From positions 3,100,001 to 3,164,000 of the forward strand of contig JALBUN010000001.1 of assembly GCA_025174535.1 (NCBI GenBank): a DNA stretch of 64,000 nt, read 5' to 3'. The notes under the pieces are model-generated. The model did not search any database. It saw only the letters and a program-made list of their open reading frames with translations, and was not told where the DNA came from. Shown piece by piece: positions 14,045 to 25,600 of this stretch. Source of the stretch: Cantharellus purpuraceus. Taxonomy: Eukaryota; Basidiomycota; Agaricomycetes; Cantharellales; Hydnaceae. A program made the position numbers and the translations under genes. Numbering within the stretch: position 1 is the stretch's first letter; each line of letters starts with the position of its first letter.

Positions 14045-14187
14045 GCTTGTCCGTGATGCATGTGTTTCGGAATGAGGAGGGCTTATATCTCTGATAATAC
14101 TGGCTAGACAGCGATAACTCACAGGTAGCACTAATAATACAACATAAGAGGTCAACACGCCGAATGAACAATGGAAAGAAACAACAT

Positions 14188-15484
14188 TCAAGCACGTCTT
14201 CGAGACTCCCTGGGTAATTTGGATGGTTTATACGTTGTAGGATCCCTGCGGAACATCCACACCTCCCGGCGTCCCCGTAGACCAAACCAGCCAGCTTTAC
14301 CAAATGGTACACTGGCTTCAAATCGCCATCCTTCTGAGACGATGAGTTTAAGCACACCCCCCATTAGGGTGGCAACGTCTTGTCGCTTCATTCCTGAGGA
14401 GTAGGTCTTAGGAAAAACAGGTGCATTGACCACAGCAACAAACCATTGTCGCTAGTCACCACCTCGTAAACACCAGGAGCGATCCATGCATCGCTGGGTC
14501 TGACACGAGGTGTGGTTGCTGCTTGATTAGGCCGAGCGAGTGGCTCGGTCGCGCGCAGTGCAGATCCGAGGAGAATAGCGAGTTTCTCGGGGGCATCAAT
14601 AATAGTCAAGGTGCGGCGGCTTAGCGAGAAAGCGATCATAAAATAGCGGGGTTGGATTTCTGGCGGAACAGAGGTAAATACCAGACGAGGAGCCCTCACC
14701 TGCGAATTTTCAGATCTGCCGCTGTGTACGAGCGCTGCCGAATTACTTACTGGATGACTGTCCACGGTTGCTAGATATCCAAAGCCCTTGAGTGGGACAG
14801 CAACTCAGTCAACCGGGAGTAAATGAAATGCGGAACGTTACCTCCTCAGCTAGAACGGTGAATAGCCTGCAAATAAACCGGCGTGCACTGTTCCAAAGGT
14901 CATCGACACATTGAACAGCTACTTGACAGATTCAATCACATTATTCCATGGGTGCCCCCAGCAGACCACACTTCGCCCCCAAGCTTTACTTGCCATTCAC
15001 CATTCTCTTCGCTCTCACTCACAATTCTCTGTGGCCAGTAGGGAAGTAAAGTCTCCCGTAAGTCATCTAGAAGCCATGAAGAGTTGACATTGGCGATTTT
15101 CAAAACATCGTGCGAGTTTAAGGTAATAAAAAGGAAGTCTGGAAAATACATCTATACAATCATCGTCTTCCAAATATAGCTCATCGACTGACCAGGAGTA
15201 ATACCAGGACGAAGCGATGGTCTACGCTGCTTAAGTGGGCGTGAGATCCTCATGGTCTCGTCCTCTGATTGTCTCGCAGATCTCCCGCGACGCGGCGCCG
15301 ATAGTTTTGCTTCATGCATCTGAGGCCCTGGATCCGAAGGCCGTCGATAACGAGGCTGGTAGGGCGCAGCATAGCCATTATACTGCTGTATGCCAGGAGG
15401 CGCAGTGTAGAACTGATTGGGTGGGACTACAGCAGAGTATTGGGGAGTGTAGCCATTCGGGACATAGGTTGTATATGGGTTCAT
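14188..15484 (-). CDS. Fungal protein of unknown function with duplicated-looking alpha/beta layout
   Basis: Six exons on the minus strand: 15484-15193, 15138-14940, 14887-14842, 14786-14751, 14699-14444 and 14393-14188, giving 344 residues with all phases closing. The first 100 residues are Pro/Tyr/Gln-rich and probably disordered. The folded part reads 'ANVNSSWLLDDLRETLLPYW', 'ARRFICRLFTVLAEEGFGYL', 'PRYFMIAFSLSRRTLTIIDAP' and ends 'GWFGLRGRREVWMFRR'. I recognise this pattern from many basidiomycete proteins of no assigned function. No catalytic motif, signal peptide or membrane helix is visible. The 46-nt and 36-nt internal exons are supported by continuity of the pattern. The 3' end faces the fucosyltransferase-like gene with 143 bp between stops. 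Confidence 0.72.
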
Positions 15485-15763
15485 GGCTAACTGGAGCCCT
15501 CCGTCGAGGGAGAGGTAAGGCTCGAGCGAGAAGGCTGTGTAGGTCTATTGCGGGAGCAGACACGAGGCCATGGTTCTCTGTCTCTTGAACATCATATTTC
15601 TCACAGCTTCGTTACGTAACAAGGCACGGTTAGTCATAACATGTCCACAACACGTCCACAGCTCAGACACGTCCAAATTCCGCTTTCACGTAAGTGTTTA
15701 TCATTCGAGGTAAGAGACTAGTTGTTTCCATATCAGCATATGGTAGAATGTTGTATTGCATTG

Positions 15764-17493
15764 CTATGCCAACATAATCAGAATCCTAGTATTCATTGAT
15801 GTTTGAGTTAGTTGATTGATAGACACGTAGCTGACAAAGAACTGACCATTCTTTGCAAACCCAATCCTGCTTCCGCTGAGATCCCATGAACTGTAGTAGT
15901 GCTTGAGTAAACTCCCACCAATAATATCAACACTCAGCGCGTTGATGAACGTCTGACAGATGGTTGGATCGGAGCGGAATGGCCCCACGCTCAGTTCACT
16001 GCTCGGTACAGTGAGGTTGAATAATTGCCCAAATTGCGAGGTGAATTGGATGTCAAGTTGAGCAGGAAGGGAAGAGATTTTGTCACAAGCGATGCCGTAC
16101 GCTCCAAATTTACCCACAGGCTTGATATCTGGAGATATCAAGGCGTAAATGGCCTACGTAACACTGTTAACAGTTCCGAGTCAGGATTTTGGAAAGAAAT
16201 GCGTCACCTCAGTGGTTTGCTTAGAGAAACACAAGCTGCTAGTTCCGGAATCAAAGATGATAGTCCGGTTTGTATTGAGGATATTGGTTGTCTTCCCATT
16301 CACAGCGATAGCACTGGAAGGAAGATTCCAGTTGCCATTGGAAGAAGGTTGAGTGACGAAGGTCAATTCGCCCTGGAACTTTGAGTTATCGACCCCACCA
16401 AGGGTCAGTTCAGCATTACCAACGGCCTCTGGGGTCAAGAAAAGACCAAATTGTGCTAGTCACATAATCGGTATGGGCGTATTAGGTTCAAGGGTGTGTG
16501 TCAGACGGACCGGGCAGGCCTTGGTTAATAAAACTCTGGAAAATGCTACCAGCTTCTGGCCCAAGGCCAAGGATTCCATCGAAAGGCTAGACATGAAAGC
16601 TGATTCTCAATGCCGTCATTCATGTCAATAGCTGGGACTTACATCGGGAGAGAATGTAGGCGTCTGATCTGTGATGAGGAGTATATCTGATCCTGGTGCC
16701 ACAAGACCTCCTACGGATACAGTATCTTGTGCTGAAGTGACGGTCAAAGACCAGTTGTCCTGTCACCAGCAAAGTTATTAACTGCTAAGATCCGCGGTGG
16801 GAATAACGCACGCCTTCCACACTAGGAAACGATAAGATTAAGAATCAATGATACCTGTATATCAGTGACGGAAATGGGCGACATACGGGTCAACGCCAAC
16901 TCCCGTCCCTGTCTTTATTTAATAACAGACCCAGCGTCAAGGGGTGTGTACTCACCGAAGGTCAGTGTCCCAGATCCGCCTACGTTAACGAATGTAGAGC
17001 TTTTGGAAGGATCAAACTTTCGTTGATTGTCGCAAACCGCGCCACATTGCGTGCCTAACATCATCATGTGAATATCCTTGCTTTTGGTTAATTGGAGCTA
17101 CACCGACTGGGTATCTCAAGCGTGAAAGACCCCGTGTCGAATACTACCGTGAAATCCTGGGGAGGCGTGCCAACTGCAGGAAGGTGCATCACAAGACGTG
17201 AGTATGGGTAGGGGCATCAGCGTACCAGTAATGTCGCCAAACCACCTGAAAATGGAACTCAAGAATTTCACCTAGAGACAAGGTACTTCATGAACTCACT
17301 GAAGGTCTGTTCCATTGAAGTAATCTTTCAATGGAATATTGCTTGGGGATAAAGCCCGTCGTCGCAGCGACTCTGGAGTGACCTCTCTAGATCGAAGATG
17401 AACTTTCATTGCACCTGGGGTATGTTGGGATGGCAGGGCAGAGGTCAATAGTGGGAGAAGACAAACGGAAATGGCGATAACTGAAGCAAGCAT
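15764..17493 (-). CDS. Secreted aspartic protease (pepsin family A1) with a 10-nt microexon
   Basis: Ten exons on the minus strand: 17493-17300, 17245-17226, 17173-17108, 17054-16956, 16908-16887, 16821-16812, 16759-16643, 16586-16511, 16455-16208 and 16153-15764, giving 413 residues. A signal peptide ('[19 protein letters not shown]') precedes a propeptide of about 45 residues. Both catalytic aspartates are present: 'VVFDTGSF' at about residue 83 and 'IIFDSGTSS' in the C-terminal lobe. '[10 protein letters not shown]' is the usual flap-side motif, and 'CGAVC' gives a likely disulfide. A C-terminal membrane anchor is absent, so an extracellular enzyme is inferred. Exon 6 (16821-16812) supplies only T plus three codons but restores both the frame and the family-like sequence between 'GVGVDP' and 'NWSLTV'. 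Confidence 0.9.
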
Positions 17494-18389
17494 GGCTATC
17501 GTACCGTAGAGCAGACCCTACTACTCCTTCCAAGGCTTGAAGGTGCCATTTTATATGTGAGCAGAAACATCACGCATGCGGGTAACCACTTTGCCTAGAA
17601 CACCCCTGCCGCTGGGAAATCGGATGTTCTCGCTTCGCCATATCGTGACGTGAACTCGTCCAATACTCACGCTGTCATATACAAGCATGCATGGTCCAGC
17701 CATGGTGGCACATGGTAGTACGAGCAGTACTAGACATAGTACTTACTTCTGTCATCAGGGCTACATGCGAGTCCTGCACTCCTGTGAGAATCGCCTGTGC
17801 TGAAATCAGATCTGGACTGAGCTGCTGATTCGGGGCTGATCGGGTCTCAAAAGCACTTTTGGTTACTAGGTGGATAAAGCAATAAATGCACTTGAATGAT
17901 ACTGTAAATTTGGCAACGAAATGCCTCGGGTTTCAGTAAGGTTGGTGTCTTTCTCTGGGTCGCTTTCAAAGTCCACCGTGTGCGCCACACTTTGTGGCTG
18001 TAAAGTCCAACGCTCATAGCCAGCTACTGTACGCGTGTGAAAAAAAGTATTGCAATGGAGGCAATATGGGTATCAAGGGTGAGGTTTGCCGGAGGGGTCA
18101 AAATTGCAAAATCAAAGCTTGACGCGTGACACTAACTCGTACTGGCCACATCCACGTCGCCACTTCTAGTCGCCTTAAGATGCCTGAGTATAGATGCATG
18201 TGTAGCTATTGAGAGTAGAGAAAATTATCAACCATGTTCCATATGGTATGAGCACATAACTTGGAAGTTTGCTAGCATCAAACAAAGTGACGACTGTACT
18301 GATAGACCTCTATTCGTCTATCTACTGTACACTACAAGTGGATCATATGTATCAAGCTACTAGCTTGTCAGTTCTGTGAGATGACCTAA
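17494..18389. other. Intergenic region, protease upstream side
   Basis: No gene is recognised between the protease start codon and the copia LTR. The sequence is AT-richer than the gene regions and has stop codons in all frames. It ends at the presumed edge of the copia LTR. Confidence 0.5.
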
Positions 18390-18588
18390 TGTTGCCAAAG
18401 AGAGACAACATCTTCATGAAAGGTTTCCCAACGGTTTGATACAGTACGTGGGGGTGAGTTGATGCTGGTCCAGATTGTAAATACTAGGGTTCGTGGGAGT
18501 ATATCTCCCACGAACTCCGCTGTCTACTTATATAGTTGCATGCCAAATAGATCCAAATGATTAGTCATTGTCGCGTCACTTCGCAACA
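18390..18588 (-). repeat. Presumed 3' LTR of the truncated copia element
   Basis: Read on the minus strand, the sequence starts TGTTGC and ends GGCAACA, a TG...CA pair with inverted ends, 199 bp long. A purine-rich tract (AAGGGGGTG) lies immediately before it and after the RNase H stop codon, as expected for a polypurine tract. It contains a TATATAAG box and a perfect 11-bp hairpin, arms GTTCGTGGGAG and CTCCCACGAAC around 18490-18520. The outer boundary rests on the terminal match only, because the 5' LTR is missing. Confidence 0.6.
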
Positions 18589-18593
18589 CACCC

Positions 18594-19656
18594 CCTTGAC
18601 GCGACGCGTCTTTATCGAATTCCCATCGACGATCGATGTCGTTCCATTGTTTCGCGTGGGAGGGCCTTGGTCAATATATCCGCGGTCATGTCTCTTGTCG
18701 GTACGTATTGCACTTTCAATTCTCCATTTATAACTCTGTCCCGCAGCCAGAAATATCGCAAATCCAGATGCTTCATACATCCATGGTGCTCGGGGTTGCA
18801 GGCCACCGACAATGCTGATTGATTATCTATATTCAGGTTTGTTGGTTTATCCTTGCTGAGACCTACTTCGCCAAATAATTGTTGCATCCAGATTGTCTCT
18901 GTTCCCGCCGTTGCCGCAGCTATGTATTCGGCTTCCGTAGTCGATAACGCTACGACTGTTTGGAGCTTGCTCCCCCAGCATATTGCACCTCCACCAAGTT
19001 TTAATACGTGTCCGGAAGTCGATTGCCTGCAGTCTGGATCGCCTCCATGGTCTGCATCGGCCCATACTTCTAAGTCTTGGTTTGGGGTGTCTGGTGAATA
19101 GGTGAGTTTGAGATTGATCGTTCCTTTCAAGTAACGGAGCAAGTGTTTTACAGCTTGCCAGTGCGCTTGCCCTGGATTTGAACTGTACCTCACTAGGCGA
19201 CCGACAGCATATGCTATGTCTGGGCGTGTTGCGATTGCAACGTAGTTTAGAGCTCCAACTGCATTGAGATAAGGTATCCGTTCCGTCCTTGCTTTTTCTT
19301 CCTGATAGGTAGGCCCCATGGCGGTACTGAGCCGTAGTCCTGGGAGCATCGGTGTGGTCACTGGCCGGCAGTCAGACATATCAAAACAATTCAGTATTTC
19401 CTCAATTGTTGTTGCGAAAGTCTCAATGTCCTGTTTGCCCTATCGTATTCGACATCCACTCTGAGAAGCCCTGTGATTGGACCTAGATCTTTGAGCTTGA
19501 ACATATCAGCGATACTCTGTTTGATGCGATTGATTTTGTGCTTGGAATTTGAGATCAGTGTCAGATCTTCAACAAAAACAATAGTATGATAATCTTGATG
19601 GTTTTGTTCATCCATATGTATATGCTGGAATCAGATTGCAGTTGTTTGAATCCCAG
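18594..19656 (-). pseudogene. Ty1/copia retrotransposon fragment: end of RT plus RNase H
   Basis: Only the 3' third of a copia polyprotein remains on the minus strand. Codons near 19650-19391 give the end of reverse transcriptase ('DLGPITGLLRVDVEYDR', 'LRLSQQQ'). The catalytic YVDD-type motif reads 'FVEDL', so one aspartate is replaced. A frameshift near 19385 separates this from the RNase H part at 19379-18612. That part has the copia signatures 'ALNYVAIATRPDIAYAVG', 'LKGTINLKLTYS', 'STTEAEYIAAATAG', 'IDNQSALSVACNPEHHG' and 'HLDLRYFWLRD', and 'DMTADILTKAL' at the end. The RT reading stops abruptly at 19656, exactly where repeat X begins, so the rest of the element was lost or displaced. Confidence 0.9.
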
Positions 19657-19657
19657 G

Positions 19658-21256
19658 TGTTTTGGAACCCGCAAAATTATGGTGTTAGGGCAAACTCTAA
19701 ATCACCACAATTCCATGAATGAACAGCTGAGAAGAATATCAAACCCTGCTGCAGCACAACTCCAGAAACGATTTAACGTTTGTACTTTGGTTACAATCCT
19801 TTGTATTGGTCAATGCAGACTATACGCAGAAAGGTAATATGTTTCTTAGCAGCAAGAAATGAATAAGACTTCCAGAGTCTAGAGTTCACGGACGCTTAGG
19901 GGTCCAGATATTCCGAAAAGAGGGGAATGCACTTAGAGGCTAAAGGAATGAATCCAACCGTCCAACCAGTGGCACTCAGAAGCGACAGCGATGTGTGAAG
20001 TAGTCTAGCAACTGCTTCACACGAGTTCAAGATTCTAATGCTCTGCAAAGGCAGTACACACTAGTAACTTAAACAAGAGCACTAATGGCAGGACTATCGA
20101 CAGACAATCTCACCCTGTAGATTCGTAGTCACGTGAGGCAGATACTACACTCACGCCCAAAGCAGGAATATCACTACTTCAAGTGCAATCAAGTACAGTT
20201 ATACAACTGTAAAAGATCCTTGAACTGGTAATCAACAGTTACTGAGATAGAGGATGACACTGTATGTCACTCTAGTCACACTGGTGTGCAGAAGATGGGT
20301 AGAATATGATGGATATGTTCCTATTTCAGAGGCAGAATGGCCTCCTTATATATTGTATTTACAGGGGCTGACTAATGCTTCTGGAATATTCTACCTATTA
20401 ATAGATGGAAGCTACTGGAAGGTTGTGGAAGGTGGAAGAAAGGGGTAGAATATTCCAAGCCAATCACAGGTTCTGATCACTGGACTAACACTGATCAGGA
20501 GCTGAATAATGGTTCTGGAAAGTTCTATCTAATAATAGAAGGAAACAGCTAGAATGTTATGGAAAGGGGTAGAATATTCCAAGGCAATCACCTGATTTGA
20601 TCACCCATCAGCTGATTTGATCACCCATCAGCTGATTTGATCACCCATCAGCTGATTTGATCACCCATCAGCTGATTTGATCACCCATCAGCTGATTTGA
20701 TCACCCATCAGCTGATTTGATCACCCATCAGCTGATTTGATCACCCATCAGCTGATTTGATCACCCATCAGCTGATTTGATCACCCATCAGCTGATTTGA
20801 TCCCTGAACTAGGCACTGATCAGGCAAAAGAAGGGTGTCCACCCTGTTTTCTGCACTGGTTTGGACAGCCATGGATAGCCACATCTCATGTGATGATCTC
20901 CATGGAAAATAGTGCCCTGAGAGGCTGTGGTTGTCAAGTTAGAGAATATTTATTGATCAGAGACATCTGAGCTTGAATTCAGGCTGAATGCCTGGTCCAA
21001 AGGTGGATAGCCAGCTGTGGGAAGGTTTGTGGGCGCCTATGGGTCCACAACTGTAGCACAGCAGAAATAAATGATTCTGGGCTGAGTTCTGCATGGATTA
21101 TTCCTGGAAAAATATGGAAAAATAGAGAATATTTGAATAAGTCCATTCCAGGTACAAGCATCAAATATATGCTGATATTTAGGAATGGAAAAGCAAAGAA
21201 TAGCACATTGGTGCTGCATAAATGGAATTTGATAGGGAAAAGGAGGTTCCCATACA
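19658..21256 (-). repeat. Repeat X, left copy (LTR-like)
   Basis: Mirror of 39470-41149. Read on the minus strand it starts TGTATGGGAACC and ends GGTTCCAAAACA, a TG...CA pair with imperfect 12-bp inverted ends. It is 1,599 bp against 1,680 bp on the right because its internal 20-bp minisatellite has four fewer units. Its end at 19658 is a sharp junction with copia sequence. Confidence 0.7.
20591..20802. repeat. 20-bp minisatellite, 10 units (left copy)
   Basis: Ten head-to-tail copies of gctgatttgatcacccatca plus a 12-bp partial unit. The first unit differs by one base at its start (cctgattt). The right-arm array has 14 units. All visible units are otherwise identical, so the array is young or homogenised. 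Confidence 0.97.
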
Positions 21257-22491
21257 GGACCCCCAAGGTCACCATTATCTCGATTACATGGACGGAGTCA
21301 ACCCGTCCAACAACTGTCCCTACGGTGGACTCACTGTTACGCCTGTGGTCATGGCCATTATTTGTGGTAGGTGTGGCTGAGGAAGATGATGTGGTGGAGG
21401 CGGAGAGGGCAGAGGCGGAGGTGGATCCCAATGCCAATATGGAGCTTGACGCAAATGCAGAGCCCGAGGCAGGTGTGGATGTCAGGATGGATACGGAGCT
21501 GGATCACACCTCGAATTGCTATGAGGAGATGGCTTGGGTAGCTGCGGTCAAAGCTCACAAAAGGGCGGAGCTCTATGCTGCTACCACCAAGAAGAACCTC
21601 GAGGTCGTGGTTTTTTCATTGAAGGCACACCTGAGTGCTGATATGGAGAAGCGGGAGGCGGACTGGAGGGTCATATGGTGCAAAGTGGAGAATCGCATGT
21701 TGGCGACTCGTGAGAAGGAGCTGTGTGTTGCTAGGTCAGCGATCCAGCTTTGCAAGTGCGAGATGGAGGAGGCGGCAGCGGAACAGCAGGACAAGGAGGA
21801 GGAGAGGGACCACTTGGAGGCCACGTCAAGAAGGAGCAGACCACCCAAGGCTCTGGCTCCAACAGAGCCATTTGGCAGGCCTGGTGTAATTTGCGACTTG
21901 TGTCGTGACACAGGCGTGGAGTGTGTGTGGCCTACCGGCCCAACTCGCCGCCTTTGGTCCTGCAATTGTTGTCGGGGTCAGAAAGGAGGGTGTAGGATCA
22001 ATGGAAAGTTCGATCCCCAGAGTCAGAGCATCAAGCCCTGACTAGTGGTACAAGGAGGGGCAGAGAAAGAATCAGAAGGTCGTCCAACCAAAAGGCGGTG
22101 GACGGAGACAGGTGCTGTGGCAGTTGGGGGTAGCGGTGTCGGATCAGAAGGAGCAATGACTGGCGCAGGTATGGGATGTGTTTCTGTGCCCAACAGTACC
22201 ATGGGCCAGCTTATCCGGCTGGTTAACCTGCAGTCGGAGCACCTCCGGCGGACGGAGGGGTTGTTAGTGGACTTGGTGAAGACAATGAAATGGAAGGAGG
22301 TTCTAGAGGGTTGGCAGACTGCTGAGTTGCGTTGGCTGCAGAAGTTCATGGCCCCCTTGGATGAGGATTCAGATATGGGGGACAAGAAAGATTGGGTGTT
22401 GGATGTAGAGAGTGATGATGAGTCAGAGATGGCATTGGAGATGGAGCCTGAAGTGGACAAGGGGAAGGGAAAAAGGAAACGCAATGTATAA
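21257..22491 (+). pseudogene. Antisense Cys-rich ORF of the gypsy element (left copy)
   Basis: Mirror of 38235-39469, transcribed opposite to gag-pol. One frame runs through an acidic, helical part and a Cys-rich block ('CDLCRDTGVECVW', 'CNCCRGQKGGC') to a TGA at 22039. It then continues in the same frame to the stop at 22489-22491. The open frame also extends upstream into repeat X, but that extension (MNKSIPG...) is LTR sequence and not part of the original protein. Confidence 0.75.
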
Positions 22492-22657
22492 CTTGAGAAA
22501 TGAAAATGAAAATGATTGTAATATTTTGGAGTGGAGAAAAATGGGGCAGAGTGAGGTTCCTTTGGAGTTTGGGATAGACTTGTAATTTCCTTTGTTACTT
22601 TGTAATGAATGATTATGCGAAATAATATAATTAGCATCAGTAATGGAACTTAAAGAT

Positions 22658-25600
22658 TCATAAGAGGACCAGGTTTGTCTGGATAAGCGGAGTGAAAATG
22701 GATTCGGATGCATGATCGAGTTCGGACGCAGAGATCCATGAGGACTCTTCATTGGTGCCTTCATATCCAGTCCATTTGACTAGGTACTGGAGCTTGCACT
22801 TGTATTGACAATCGATCTTTGAGTCCAGGATCTCAGATATCTTATATTCATTATCTCCTTCGATGATGATCAGAGGAGGTGGAGGTTGCATGTGACCAGA
22901 GATCTTGTTTGTAGTAGCAGGTTTGAGCATTGATATATGGAAGACTGGATGAACTGCTTGGAAGTGGTCTGGGAGGCAGAGGGTGAAGGACCTGCTGCCT
23001 GCATGAGCAATGACCTCATAAGGACCTAAGTATTTCTCGGAGAGTTTCTTTGATGGATGGGTGGTCTGGAAATGTTTGGCCTTAACAAATACTTTGTCTC
23101 CAATTTGCAGGTCCAGAGCCAGAATGCAGCGTCGGTCCGCAGAGACTTGGTATTGTTTCTGGGCATCGGAGATGGTTTCTCAGAGATGTTGGTGTAGTTG
23201 ATCAAGGTTGGTTACGAATTGGCGGGCTTTGGTGGAGGTGAGTTCCTTCTCGGGGTGGACGGAGATGTTCAGATGGTAGCCTTTATTAGCAAAGAATGGA
23301 GAGATGCTGGTAGTCACGTTCGGAGCGTTGTTGTAGGCAAACTCTGTGATTGGAAGTAGATCAGCCCAGTTATCTTGTTGATAGTTACAATAGACTTGGA
23401 GATATTGTTCCAGGGACTGATTCATTCGTTCCGTTTGTCTGTCTCCTTCAGGATGGTATCCAGAGGTGAAATGAAGCTTCATGTTGAGAGCCTTTCCTAA
23501 TGTGTGGAAGAAGGAGGAGATGAACTCCGAGCCCCAATTGGATGTGACATGCAATGGGACTCCATGTTTAGAAAATACATGGAGAACAAACAACTTAGCT
23601 AGTGAGGTGGAGGTGATGGTGTCATGCATTGGAATGAATAGTGACTGTTTAGTGAACCTGTTGACAATCACGAGTATGGTGTCATATCCAAGCGATGGGG
23701 GGAGTTTCTCTATGAAATCCATGGAGATGGAGTTCCATGGTTGCTCTGGGACTGGAAGTTGCTTAAGCATTCCGTAGGGTTTGTGCCTTTGTGATTTTGA
23801 GCACATACATGTGGTACAAGAGTTACAGTAGTGTTGAATGTACTCTCGCATTTTTGGCCATACGTAGTCTTGTCAGATTAACCCTTGTGTGCAATTTTGC
23901 CTGAAATGGCCAGAGATCAGGTGATCATGATAATACTGCAAAACTCAGAGTCGGAGACCATTGGTGTTGGGGATGTATATCCAGTTGTTTTGTCGGAGGT
24001 GTCCTTTGGGATCCAGTGACCATTTTGGATCGGAAGGGCTGTCAAGTGTTTAACTGCAACAGGATTGGATTGGAGTGATGAGCAGATGTCAGAACGGAGT
24101 TGGTCAATATCCATAATGGTGACAGCTCAGAGGGTGGGAGTCATGAGGGTGGATGCCCATAGGGACAATGCCAGCTGCTTGTTAGTGAACACAGGACAAA
24201 AGTTGTGTGGGTTTACAGTGGCATAGTCGCTACTCCCCTCTTTAGGGTAGACATCCCAGCATCTAGTTAATGCATCGGGCTTTGCTCCGAGTCGACCAGG
24301 ATGGAAACGGATAATGAGATTGAACTGAGACAGGTATTTGGACCATCGGACTTGTCTCTGGGTGAGTAGTTTCATTGTGGAGAAGTATTCCAAATTCTTG
24401 TGGTCTGTTATGACATCCACTGGATCGGAGGGGCCTTTGAGGTAGTGTCTCCATATCTGGAAGGCTTCATATATGACAAGGAGCTCTTTGTCATGGATGT
24501 CATAGTTCAGTTCAGGGGGTGTAAATGTACATGAGTGAAAAGTGATTGGATGGACTTGTCCATCATCTGGAGAGATGATGGACAGGATCACGGCAAGTGC
24601 ATAGTCGGAGGCATTGGTCTCTAATAGGATAGGAGCATCTGGAACCCAATGAGTCAGTATCGGAGCTGAAGTAAAGGCCTTCTTCAAGGTCTCAAAGCTC
24701 TGTCTACATTCATCAGTGAAATTCCATTGGATACCCTTCCTAGTAAGTCAGGTGAGCGGAATGGTAAAATTGGAGTAGTTGTAGATGAAGTGGCGGTAGA
24801 AGTTGGCGAACCCCAGGAAGGACTGTACGTCTTTGACTTTCCACAGTTCCAGCCATTCCTGTATAGCTTTGATTTTGTCATCAGACATTGTCAGTCCTGC
24901 AGGGGAGAGGATATAGCCTAGATACTTGACTGAGTCAGAGTGGAATTTGCATTTGTCAGCGCAGGTGAAGAGGCCATGTTTTTGGAGATGTTGGAGTACT
25001 TCTTGGACGTGTGTCCGATGTTCTTCTTTGTTATCCAAATATACCAAAATGTCATCCAAGTAAACAAGGATGGTAACATCGAGGAGGTTGGCAAAGGTAT
25101 TGTTCATGAACCACTGGAAGGCAGCCGGAGCATTGGTTAGTCCAAAGGGCATGACACACCATTTGAAAGATCCATATCAAGTGCAGAAAGTTGTTTTCCA
25201 CTCATTGCCTTCTCAGATGCAGACTAGATGGTAGGCATGTCAGAGATCTATTTTGGAATAGATCTTAGCCTTTTGCAGGCTCTCAAGTAGGTCCGCAGTG
25301 TGGGGTATTGGGTACTGGTCTTTCTTAGTGATCTTGTTGAGCCCATGGAAGTCAATGCATAGCCGGAGTGATCTGTCCTTTTTGCAGACAAATAGGACCA
25401 GAGCTCCATGGGGGGATAAGGATGGGCAGATGAAGCCCACGGCCAAGTTCTCATCTATGAATGTCCAGAGAGCCATGGGATAGTGAGTAGATAGGGCCAA
25501 GCAGAGGGGTGGAGTTGTCATCCAACTCAATCTTGAGATCGTATGGTCAGTGTCCCGCTAGGGAGTTGGCTTTAGACTTGCTGAACATGTCGGCAAACTC

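Noticed and set aside
20591..20802. Regular short repeats resembling a CRISPR array
   Set aside because: Units are contiguous with no spacers, lie in a eukaryotic retroelement, and vary in copy number like a minisatellite.
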